From positions 1,498,620-1,562,619 of the forward strand of contig CM036245.1 of assembly GCA_020698575.1 (NCBI GenBank): DNA of 64,000 bases. Direction: 5' to 3'. The notes beneath the pieces were generated by a model that was not told where the DNA came from, searched no databases, and saw only the letters and a list, made by a program, of their open reading frames with translations. This document shows, one piece after another, positions 12,601 through 24,500 of the stretch (positions within the stretch are counted from its first letter, which is position 1; every line of letters starts with the position of its first letter). This DNA comes from Bostrychus sinensis. Taxonomy: Eukaryota > Chordata > Actinopteri > Gobiiformes > Eleotridae. Both the position numbers and the translations under genes were made by a program.

Positions 12601-15600
12601 TTAGTCCTGGTTTAGTCCTGGTTTAGAGCTGGTTTAGAGCTGGTTTAGACCTGGTTTAGACCTGGTTTAGTCCTGGTTTAGTCTTGGTTTAGTCCTGGTT
12701 TAGACCTGGTTTAGAGCTGGTTTAGTCCTGGTTTACTCCTGGTTTAGAGCTGGTTTCGTCCTGGTTTAGTCCTGGTTTAGAGCTGGTTTAGAGCTGGTTT
12801 AGACCTGGTTTAGACCTGGTTTAGACCTGGTTTAGAGCTGGTTTAGTCCTGGTTTAGACCTGGTTTAGACCTGGTTTAGAGCTGGTTTAGACCTGGTTTA
12901 GAGCTGGTTTAGTCCTGGTTTAGACCTGGTTTAGTCCTGGTTTAGACCTGGTTTAGAGCTGGTTTAGTCCTGGTTTAGTCCTGGTTTAGAGCTGGTTTAG
13001 ACCTGGTTTAGACCTGGTTTAGACCTGGTTTAGAGCTGGTTTAGTCCTGGTTTAGATCTGGTTTAGACCTGGTTTAGACCTGGTTTAGAGCTGGTTTAGT
13101 CCTGGTTTAGTCCTGGTTTAGAGCTGGTTTAGAGCTGGTTTAGTCCTGGTTTAGTCCTGGTTTAGAGCTGGTTTAGTCCTGGTTTAGTCCTGGTTTAGAG
13201 CTGGTTTAGAGCTGGTTTAGAGCTGGTTTAGTCCTGGTTTAGACCTGGTTTAGACCTGGTTTAGAGCTGGTTTAGAGCTGGTTTAGACCTGGTTTAGACC
13301 TGGTTTAGACCTGGTTTAGTTCTGGTTTAGTCCTGGTTTAGTCCTGGTTTAGACCTGGTTTAGTCCTGGTTTAGTCCTGGTTTAGTCCTGGTTTAGACCT
13401 GGTTTAGAGCTGGTTTAGTCCTGGTTTACTCCTGGTTTAGAGCTGGTTTAGTCCTGGTTTAGTCCTGGTTTAGAGCTGGTTTAGAGCTGGTTTAGACCTG
13501 GTTTAGACCTGGTTTAGTCCTGGTTTAGTCCTGGTTTAGTCCTGGTTTAGACCTGGTTTAGAGCTGGTTTAGTCCTGGTTTACTCCTGGTTTAGAGCTGG
13601 TTTAGTCCTGGTTTAGTCCTGGTTTAGAGCTGGTTTAGAGCTGGTTTAGAGCTGGTTTAGAGCTGGTTTAGTCCTGGTTTAGAGCTGGTTTAGTCCTGGT
13701 TTAGACCTGGTTTAGACCTGGTTTAGAGCTGGTTTAGACCTGGTTTAGAGCTGGTTTAGTCCTGGTTTAGACCTGGTTTAGTCCTGGTTTAGTCCTGGTT
13801 TAGTCCTGGTTTAGAGCTGTTTTAGACCTGGTTTAGACCTGGTTTAGACCTGGTTTAGAGCTGGTTTAGTCCTGGTTTAGACCTGGTTTAGACCTGGTTT
13901 AGAGCTGGTTTAGTCCTGGTTTAGTCCTGGTTTAGAGCTGGTTTAGAGCTGGTTTAGAGCTGGTTTAGTCCTGGTTTAGTCCTGGTTTAGAGCTGGTTTA
14001 GTCCTGGTTTAGTCCTGGTTTAGAGCTTGTTTAGAGCTGGTTTAGTCCTGGTTTAGACCTGGTTTAGACCTGGTTTAGAGCTGGTTTAGAGCTGGTTTAG
14101 ACCTGGTTTAGACCTGGTTTAGACCTGGTTTAGTTCTGGTTTAGTCCTGGTTTAGTCCTGGTTTAGACCTGGTTTAGTCCTGGTTTAGTCCTGGTTTAGT
14201 CCTGGTTTAGACCTGGTTTAGAGCTGGTTTAGTCCTGGTTTACTCCTGGTTTAGAGCTGGTTTAGTCCTGGTTTAGTCCTGGTTTAGAGCTGGTTTAGAG
14301 CTGGTTTAGACCTGGTTTAGACCTGGTTTAGTCCTGGTTTAGTCCTGGTTTAGTCCTGGTTTAGACCTGGTTTAGAGCTGGTTTAGTCCTGGTTTACTCC
14401 TGGTTTAGAGCTGGTTTAGTCCTGGTTTAGTCCTGGTTTAGAGCTGGTTTAGAGCTGGTTTAGACCTGGTTTAGACCTGGTTTAGACCTGGTTTAGAGCT
14501 GGTTTAGTCCTGGTTTAGACCTGGTTTAGACCTGGTTTAGAGCTGGTTTAGACCTGGTTTAGAGCTGGTTTAGTCCTGGTTTAGACCTGGTTTAGTCCTG
14601 GTTTAGACCTGGTTTAGAGCTGGTTTAGACCTGGTTTAGACCTGGTTTAGACCTGGTTTAGAGCTGGTTTAGTCCTGGTTTAGACCTGGTTTAGACCTGG
14701 TTTAGACCTGGTTTAGAGCTGGTTTAGTCCTGGTTTAGTCCTGGTTTAGAGCTGGTTTAGAGCTGGTTTAGAGCTGGTTTAGTCCTGGTTTAGAGCTGGT
14801 TTAGTCCTGGTTTAGTCCTGGTTTAGAGCTGGTTTAGAGCTGGTTTAGTCCTGGTTTAGACCTGGTTTAGACCTGGTTTAGAGCTGGTTTAGACCTGGTT
14901 TAGACCTGGTTTAGACCTGGTTTAGTTCTGGTTTAGTCCTGGTTTAGTCCTGGTTTAGACCTGGTTTAGTCCTGGTTTAGTCCTGGTTTAGTCCTGGTTT
15001 AGAGCTGGTTTAGACCTGGTTTAGAGCTGGTTTAGTCCTGGTTTAGACCTGGTTTAGACCTGGTTTAGAGCTGGTTTAGACCTGGTTTAGAGCTGGTTTA
15101 GTCCTGGTTTAGACCTGGTTTAGTCCTGGTTTAGACCTGGTTTAGAGCTGGTTTAGTCCTGGTTTAGTCCTGGTTTAGAGCTGGTTTAGACCTGGTTTAG
15201 ACCTGGTTTAGACCTGGTTTAGAGCTGGTTTAGTCCTGGTTTAGATCTGGTTTAGACCTGGTTTAGACCTGGTTTAGAGCTGGTTTAGTCCTGGTTTAGT
15301 CCTGGTTTAGAGCTGGTTTAGAGCTGGTTTAGTCCTGGTTTAGTCCTGGTTTAGAGCTGGTTTAGTCCTGGTTTAGTCCTGGTTTAGAGCTGGTTTAGAG
15401 CTGGTTTAGAGCTGGTTTAGTCCTGGTTTAGACCTGGTTTAGACCTGGTTTAGAGCTGGTTTAGAGCTGGTTTAGACCTGGTTTAGACCTGGTTTAGACC
15501 TGGTTTAGTTCTGGTTTAGTCCTGGTTTAGTCCTGGTTTAGACCTGGTTTAGTCCTGGTTTAGTCCTGGTTTAGTCCTGGTTTAGACCTGGTTTAGAGCT

Positions 15601-18521
15601 GGTTTAGTCCTGGTTTACTCCTGGTTTAGAGCTGGTTTAGTCCTGGTTTAGTCCTGGTTTAGAGCTGGTTTAGAGCTGGTTTAGACCTGGTTTAGACCTG
15701 GTTTAGTCCTGGTTTAGTCCTGGTTTAGTCCTGGTTTAGAGCTGGTTTAGTCCTGGTTTACTCCTGGTTTAGAGCTGGTTTAGTCCTGGTTTAGTCCTGG
15801 TTTAGAGCTGGTTTAGAGCTGGTTTAGACCTGGTTTAGACCTGGTTTAGACCTGGTTTAGAGCTGGTTTAGTCCTGGTTTAGACCTGGTTTAGACCTGGT
15901 TTAGAGCTGGTTTAGACCTGGTTTAGAGCTGGTTTAGTCCTGGTTTAGACCTGGTTTAGTCCTGGTTTAGTCCTGGTTTAGTCCTGGTTTAGAGCTGTTT
16001 TAGACCTGGTTTAGACCTGGTTTAGACCTGGTTTAGAGCTGGTTTAGTCCTGGTTTAGACCTGGTTTAGACCTGGTTTAGAGCTGGTTTAGTCCTGGTTT
16101 AGTCCTGGTTTAGAGCTGGTTTAGAGCTGGTTTAGAGCTGGTTTAGTCCTGGTTTAGTCCTGGTTTAGAGCTGGTTTAGTCCTGGTTTAGTCCTGGTTTA
16201 GAGCTTGTTTAGAGCTGGTTTAGTCCTGGTTTAGACCTGGTTTAGACCTGGTTTAGAGCTGGTTTAGAGCTGGTTTAGACCTGGTTTAGACCTGGTTTAG
16301 ACCTGGTTTAGTTCTGGTTTAGTCCTGGTTTAGTCCTGGTTTAGACCTGGTTTAGTCCTGGTTTAGTCCTGGTTTAGTCCTGGTTTAGACCTGGTTTAGA
16401 GCTGGTTTAGTCCTGGTTTACTCCTGGTTTAGAGCTGGTTTAGTCCTGGTTTAGTCCTGGTTTAGAGCTGGTTTAGAGCTGGTTTAGACCTGGTTTAGAC
16501 CTGGTTTAGTCCTGGTTTAGTCCTGGTTTAGTCCTGGTTTAGACCTGGTTTAGAGCTGGTTTAGTCCTGGTTTACTCCTGGTTTAGAGCTGGTTTAGTCC
16601 TGGTTTAGTCCTGGTTTAGAGCTGGTTTAGAGCTGGTTTAGACCTGGTTTAGACCTGGTTTAGACCTGGTTTAGAGCTGGTTTAGTCCTGGTTTAGACCT
16701 GGTTTAGACCTGGTTTAGAGCTGGTTTAGACCTGGTTTAGAGCTGGTTTAGTCCTGGTTTAGACCTGGTTTAGTCCTGGTTTAGACCTGGTTTAGAGCTG
16801 GTTTAGACCTGGTTTAGACCTGGTTTAGACCTGGTTTAGAGCTGGTTTAGTCCTGGTTTAGACCTGGTTTAGACCTGGTTTAGACCTGGTTTAGAGCTGG
16901 TTTAGTCCTGGTTTAGTCCTGGTTTAGAGCTGGTTTAGAGCTGGTTTAGAGCTGGTTTAGTCCTGGTTTAGAGCTGGTTTAGTCCTGGTTTAGTCCTGGT
17001 TTAGAGCTGGTTTAGAGCTGGTTTAGTCCTGGTTTAGACCTGGTTTAGACCTGGTTTAGAGCTGGTTTAGACCTGGTTTAGACCTGGTTTAGACCTGGTT
17101 TAGTTCTGGTTTAGTCCTGGTTTAGTCCTGGTTTAGACCTGGTTTAGTCCTGGTTTAGTCCTGGTTTAGTCCTGGTTTAGAGCTGGTTTAGTCCTGGTTT
17201 ACTCCTGGTTTAGAGCTGGTTTAGTCCTGGTTTATAGCTGGTTTAGTCCTGGTTTACTCCTGGTTTAGAGCTGGTTTAGTCCTGGTTTAGTCCTGGTTTA
17301 GAGCTGGTTTGGAGCTGGTTTAGACCTGGTTTAGACCTGGTTTAGACCTGGTTTAGAGCTGGTTTAGTCCTGGTTTAGACCTGGTTTAGACCTGGTTTAG
17401 AGCTGGTTTAGACCTGGTTTAGAGCTGGTTTAGTCCTGGTTTAGACCTGGTTTAGACCTGGTTTAAACCTGGTTTAGAGCTGGTTTAGACCTGGTTTAGA
17501 GCTGGTTTAGTCCTGGTTTAGTCCTGGTTTAGAGCTGGTTTAGAGCTGGTTTAGAGCTGGTTTAGTCCTGGTTTAGAGCTGGTTTAGTCCTGGTTTAGTC
17601 CTGGTTTAGAGCTGGTTTAGAGCTGGTTTAGTCCTGGTTTAGACCTGGTTTAGAGCTGGTTTAGTCCTGGTTTAGACCTGGTTTAGACCTGGTTTAGAGC
17701 TGGTTTAGACCTGGTTTAGACCTGGTTTAGACCTGGTTTAGAGCTGGTTTAGTCCTGGTTTAGAGCTGGTTTAGACCTGGTTTAGTCCTGGTTTAGAGCT
17801 GGTTTAGTCCTGGTTTAGTCCTGGTTTAGACCTGGTTTAGACCTGGTTTAGACCTGGTTTAGTCCTGGTTTAGCCCTGGTTTAGCCCTGGTTTAGTCCTG
17901 GTTTAGTCCTGGTTTAGACCTGGTTTAGACCTGGTTTAGACCTGGTTTAGTCCTGGTTTAGCCCTGGTTTAGACCTGGTTTAGACCTGGTTTAGAGCTGG
18001 TTTAGTCCTGGTTTAGAGCTGGTTTAGACCTGGTTTAGTCCTGGTTCAGACCTGGTTTAGTCCTGGTTTAGCCCTGGTTTAGCCCTGGTTTAGTCCTGGT
18101 TTAGTCCTGGTTTAGAGCTGATGTAGACCCTGTGGTGTGTTCAGTGGTAGTGGTTTTAATGATTCTGTCTCTGCCTCCGTCTCTTTCCTGTCTTTGTCTC
18201 CGTCTCCGTCTCCGTCTCTGTCCTGTCTCCGTCTCCGTCTCCGTCCCTGTCTCTGTCTCTGTCTCTGTCTCTGTCTCTGTCTCTGTCTCTGTTCTGTCCC
18301 TGTCTCCGTCTCTGTCTCTGTTCTGTCCCTGTCTCTGTCCCTGTCTTTGTCTCCGTCTCCGTCTCCGTCTCTGTCCTGTCTCCGTCTCCGTCTCCGTCTC
18401 CGTCTCTGTCCTGTCTCCGTCTCCATCTCCGTCCTGTCTCCGTCTCCGTCTCCGTCTCCATCTCCGTCCTGTCTCTGTCTCTGTCTCTGTCTCTGTCCCT
18501 GTCTCCGTCTCTGTCTCTGTT

Positions 18522-18556
<35 letters not shown>

Positions 18557-21500
18557 TCTGTCTCTGTCTCTGTCTCTGTCTCTGTTCTGTCCCTGTCCCT
18601 GTCTCTGTCTCTGTCTCTGTCCCTGTCCCTGTCCCTGTCTCTGTCTCTGTCTCTGTCTCTGTCTCTGTCTCTGTCTCTGTCTCTGTCTCTGTCTCTGTCT
18701 CTGTCTCCGTCTCCGTCTCCGTCTCCGTCCTGTCTCCGTCCTGTCTCCGCCTCCGTCTCCGTCTCTGTCTCTGTTCTGTCCCTGTCTCTGTCCCTGTCTT
18801 TGTCTCCGTCTCCGTCTCCGTCTCTGTCCTGTCTCTGTCTCCGTCCTGTCTCTGTCTCTGTCCAGGTCCTTCGCTCAGTGCTGTGCTCAGTCAGACCCGG
18901 TCTCAGGTGAGGACTCTCTGCGCAGGGCCAGTCGGTCTCTGGACTCCGTGGTCCAGTGTGGGGTCCGGGTCCTGTCAGAGCGGCTCTACTACAGCATCAG
19001 GGTAAGACGTGTCCTCCAGGGACGTGGCGGGACGCTCTCTGGGGGCTTGTCCTCCAGGGACGTGGCGGGACGCTCTCTGGGGGCTTGTCCTCCAGGGACG
19101 TGGCGGGACGGTCTCTAGGGGGCGGGGCTTAGGTTTTCAGACAGTAACAAACCTCTGAGTGACACTGAGAGGACGTTAGCGCTGTAGCTTCGTCTGAGTT
19201 AAATCTGAGTTAAATACGTGGATAATAAAAACTTTGATTCTTTAAACATCTTGCTCTTGAAAAAAAAGGGACAGTCTCAGTTCAGTTCAGTTTTATTTCT
19301 GTCCCAGTATCACAACAAAAGTCTCCTCAAAGTTTAATCAAACATAAACACAATCAACACAAACAATAACTACACTAAACTACACAGAGTCAGGACACTC
19401 CTGTCCTTAGACCCTCCTTCTCTTAAGGAAAAACTCCTAAAAAAAACCCAGCTGTGGGAAAACAGCAGAAACGTGATGGAGCCCAAATTGAAGGCGAGGC
19501 AGGCGTCACGTGTCAGGACGGTTAGCATTAGCATTAGCTCATCTATAGGATCATATACAGTCTCCCCATACAACGGTTTAGCTCTGCTAGCTTGGACAGC
19601 TAAGTTCTGGGAACTATTTGATAGGAACTATTAAGGTAAAAACTGACTCTCTCAACAGCTCTGGGCCAGTGTTTTTATGTCAATAGTTAGCTAGGAATAG
19701 TTCCCAGAACACTGCAAATCTTCAATATTTACATTAGTTAAAATTACTTGAATTCAGATTATTAATCTTGATTTGAGCAATTTTCACTAGATTAGATTTA
19801 TTATTTATTATTAGGTCACTTATTACTAGATAATTTTTCCTTGTTTCAAAGTATTTTTTGCCTGTTTCAAGCTATTTTTACTTATTTCAAGCAAAATTGT
19901 CTGTCCATGGGGTAAGATCATTTTGCTTGAAATAAGTAAAAATAGCTTGAAACAGGGAAAAAATACTTTGAAACAAGGCAAATAATCTAGTAATAAGTGA
20001 CCTAATAACTAAATAAATCGAAGCTAGCTATTTTTTTGCTTAAATCAACATTAATAATCTAAATTCAAGTAATTTATCTAATGTAGATTTCAGTTTTTTG
20101 CAGTGAAGTTAGTGGTTAGCGCTGTGCAGGACTGAGTCCCTGTTGCTCCTCTGCTCCGTGATGAGAGGAAGACTCCGCTGTACTTTGGCTAAAATGAGGA
20201 GGCTCAGGGAGAGGGAGGTCTGAGCTGACGAGTCCTGGGTTTACTGCGCTGCTGCTGCTGCTGCTGACGTTTTAAGCTTCAGAGTTTATAAACTGCATGG
20301 AGACACAAATATGAGCATCTTCTGGAGCTCTGTTGGTCAGTGTCGCGTCCCCTCCACAAACGTCTTCTACAGAAGATTTTCCAGATTCATTTACAGCAGA
20401 GAGAGATCAGCTCCATTTTTGTTTTTCTGTAATCTGAGGGAAACTCTGTGTTCTCAGGCCCGCAGTGGGACAGCGAACTCAGACGTGAACTTAAACTCAT
20501 TATAATGACGTTATCTCCCTGACGGAGCGCAGCGCTGTCAGCGGCAGAACATTTCTCCAGCACATTGTGAAACTTCTTGAACGTTTAAACCTCGTCCCTG
20601 CTCCTCTGGGCATCAGATTTCTCAACACCTCCTTCACTAAATCACCATTACTGAGCCTCTCCATCGCTGAGCCACGCTGACCTCTGACCCACGGCTGTGT
20701 ACTCTGGACCTGCACCAGCCGTTAATGTTCTTCTCTGTGTAAATAAAGCTTTTACAATTCAAATGAATGTTTAACCCGCTTTAGTTCAAGCCACGCAGCG
20801 CTCTGTAAACACTGAGATCCAGCAGAGTGAAGACCATTTACACTGAGGGCTGGCTCCAGAGCATCAGGAACATGGCACTTGTCTTTTATTTGTTTCAGGA
20901 GTTTAATGTGAAAAGAATGCACTAATTTTCTTAGCATTTTGGAAATAAATGATGAAATATTTGTTGCATGGGAAACACTGGCCCACGTCACTGGATATGG
21001 CAGCGAGAGAGAGAGAGAGAGAGGGACTTAAACTGTTCATAAATTACACAGAAATCAACACTAAGTTGGCTGTAAGATGAGTAAAAAATAATGATAGAGA
21101 GAAAAACTTAAAAATTAGAAAAGTTTTTAGACGTATGAACATCAAATTAAGTGAAAGTGTGGAAAACTTGAGATTTTGAGTTGGCCCCAAAAATCTTGAG
21201 GAATCCTTTGCCTTGAGTTATTGTTGTTTATAAAATATAACTTTAAAACAGTTTTAGCCAATAGTCAGTGTCTTTTGTAATGTTTTTATAGAAATATATG
21301 GAGAAAAACATGAAAATAACATTTGGGATGGAGGGAAGTTGTATTGTTGGGGTCAGCGTGGGATTTTGGTAAATTTAAGGAGCGCCGTGACTCCTGACTT
21401 TGGGAATGGCTGACGTAGAAAATAAAAACTTTGATTGTTTAAACATCGAGAGCGAGGGACTTAAACAGTTAACAAGGTGGATTTCAGCTTTGACCGCTTC

Positions 21501-24500
21501 AGAGCCAGGTTCTCCACGGCTGCCTCGCCCCCGCACAGCGCACGGCGTCTGACTCCTTCTCTTTTCCTTCATGAAAGTTCAACAGACTTCTTTCTTGAAG
21601 GTGCCGCTCCTCGAGTAGCTGCGCTCGTTCTCACAGCCGACTGACGCACGCACGAAGACGACAGAGCACCGGGCTCAGAGAGAAAAGACCGATCTGTGCA
21701 GAGGAGACAGAGGCGCGCGGGGATCAGGCGGCAGAGGCCCGGGCCCTTCGTGGCTGCGCAGTTCATTTGAAATTAAGTTAAAATATGCAAGGAAAAATCA
21801 GCTCATATATCGTGTCCTGCCGCTGCCTGCAGTGCATACTGCCGTTGTGTCCTTGGGCAAAACACTTCACCCACCTCTCCTGTATGAAAGTGTCAGTGCG
21901 ACTGTGTTTGGTGGTGGTCGAGAGGCCGTAGGCACAGATTGGCAGCCATGTTTTCTGTCAATGTATAACGCAATGTAAAGCATTCGCCCAGCAACCGGAG
22001 GGTAGCCGGTTCAAATCCCATCTGAAGCGCATACTGTCGTTGTGTCCCTGGGCAGGACACCTCACCCACCTTGCCAGTGTGGCTGTGTTTGGTGGTGGTA
22101 GGAGCGGCCGTTGGCGCAGATTGGCAGCCACGCTTCCGTCAGTCTGCCCCAGGGCAGCTGTGGCTACAGAAGTAGTTCACCACCACCGAGTGTGACTGAG
22201 GAGTGAATGAATAATAGATCAAAAATTGTAAAGCTGTGTGAAAAGCGCTATATAAAATTGATCTATTATTATTAGTGGATATCTAGAAAGGTGCTATATA
22301 AATTCAATCCAAATATCCAATTATTTATTATTATTGATATTAATATTATTATTATATTTTTTTTTTTTATTTGACCTTTATTTAACCAGGAAATATCCCA
22401 TTGAGATTAAGAATCTCTTTTTCAAGGGAGTCCTGGCCAAAAGGCAGCAGCAAACACAAAACACAGTTACATATTTACACAGATAAGACATAAAAGTTTA
22501 AAAACATTATGAAAAACAAGTGCAGATTGTGGAATTGGTCTCAAAAGCTCTCTTAAAAGTGCTCAAAGAAATTAAATCAGTTAGTTTCCAGTCTTTCTGT
22601 AGCATATTCCATGTAAAAGGTGCAGAGTAAACAAATGCCTTTTTACCAAATTCTGTACGAGCAGAAGGAACAGAAAGCAACAAATAGTCTTGTGAACGAA
22701 GAAAAGCATTTCTCAGAGCAATTAGGGTGCAAATGTACGAAGGCAGTAGTCCCAATATTGCCTTAACTGTTGTTATTTCATAAAAAACACACATTTTAAC
22801 ACATCACATTTACAGTTTTAAGTTCAGATAGGTCTAGATTTATCTGTTGCCTCACAGCAAGAAGGTGCCGGGTTCGATTCCTGCACCGGGCAGCAGGGCT
22901 TTTCTGTGGAGTTTGCATTTTCTCTCTGTGCCTGGGTGACTTTCTTCCATCGACCTAAACCATGCACAAGGGTCAGGTCTGACCAGGATCCTGGCTCAGA
23001 TCTGGAGAAGAGCCTGATGTGTCGTTTATGTTCTGATGTGAATAAAATATAGTTCTGTAGATCACAATAAACTTGAGTGTGTATTCATTTATTTGATCTT
23101 TTTCATTTTTTACGTCTTAATTGTCTGTAAATGTCTTGTTTTTTTTGTTGCAGCCGCTGTTTGAGCGTCTGGTGAAGAAGAAGTGGCTCAGTAACACAGA
23201 GCCGTACGATCAGATCCAGACCGTCATCAAAGAACACTTCAAGAAATACCAGAGGATGGACCGTCCGCCGTATCAGGTACAAACTCAGTTATTTCAGTCG
23301 TCTGTAACTGTATTTTTGTGATTAACTTCAGCTGCAGGTGTCTGAGGGCTCCCTGTCTCCCCCTGCTGGTGTATTTGTGTATCTTAACGTGTTTTGTGGT
23401 GTGTTATCAGCTGCTGGTGTCGGAGGTGCACCGGCGCGTGGTCACAGAGTACCTCCGCTCCGTGATGAGAGGAAGACTCATCTGCACCTCGGCCAAAATG
23501 AGGAGGAGGACGGCGGCCAGGCTCCGAGACGAGGGAGGGCAGATCAAAGCTCTGTTCAGTGAACTGGTGAGCCACACCTCGGGACGGAAAACACTGGGCT
23601 GCTTTTCACAACATTTGCCGCATTTTTAGAGAATATTCTGGAGGAAATACCAACAAAATAGCTGTACCCTATTTTCCAGACCATAAGTGGCACTCGCCAA
23701 AAAATGCATAATGAAGAAGAAAAAAACGCATATAAGTCGGAGTTTTGGGGGGAAATTTATTTTATAAAATCCGATCCCAAGAACAGACATTTCATGTTGA
23801 AAGGCGAGTTATAGTAATAATAGAATAGAGAACAACAGCTGAATAGGTGTGCGCTATGCTAACGTAACACATTGATGGTTATTCAGCTACATGAAGCATA
23901 AACAACGAACTGAATAGGTGTCTCGTATGTTAACGTAATATATTAACAGTTATTCACATAACTATAGCATAAAGAACATAATATAACAAGTTCACCAAAC
24001 TCACCATCTCACTCCTAATCGCTAAATCCTTTAAATTCTTCATCCTCGGTGTCGCTTCTGAACAACTCCGCCAACTCCGGAGGTAGACGAAGCGCCGCTT
24101 CCTCCTCTGCGTGGCTGTCGTCAGACTCAGCATCAGTTCCATTTCCAATTATTCCGCTCTTTCTCAGTTGTCTTTATAGCCTAAGTTGTTAGTGGTAATG
24201 TTTACATTTTAAATTGTCAGTGGTACAGGTGCAGCAGATGCTGGGACACAAGCCTAGAGCGCCCTCTAACCAACACCTGAAATATTTTAATATATAAGTC
24301 ACACCTGAGTATACGCCACACCCCGAGCCAGACGATGGAAAAAAGTGTGACTTATAGTCCAGAAAATACGGTAATTTTTGGGCAAACAAAGTAGAAATAC
24401 ACATTTCAATAAACTGCTGTCTCACTCACATCATCAGTTCATTTGTTTTAAAATGAGTGATGTGTTTGGTGACCCACAGTTTTTGTTGTTATTTCATGTT

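Noticed and set aside
3905..18118. Telomeric or centromeric satellite
   Set aside because: The unit is not TTAGGG, and the array sits inside an intron between exons that join in phase.
18112..19118. Large reading frames (up to 328 codons) with Ser/Val/Leu/Cys or Glu/Thr/Arg repeats
   Set aside because: The hexamer unit is a multiple of three, so frames stay open by default; only the part at 18866-19001 is a real exon.
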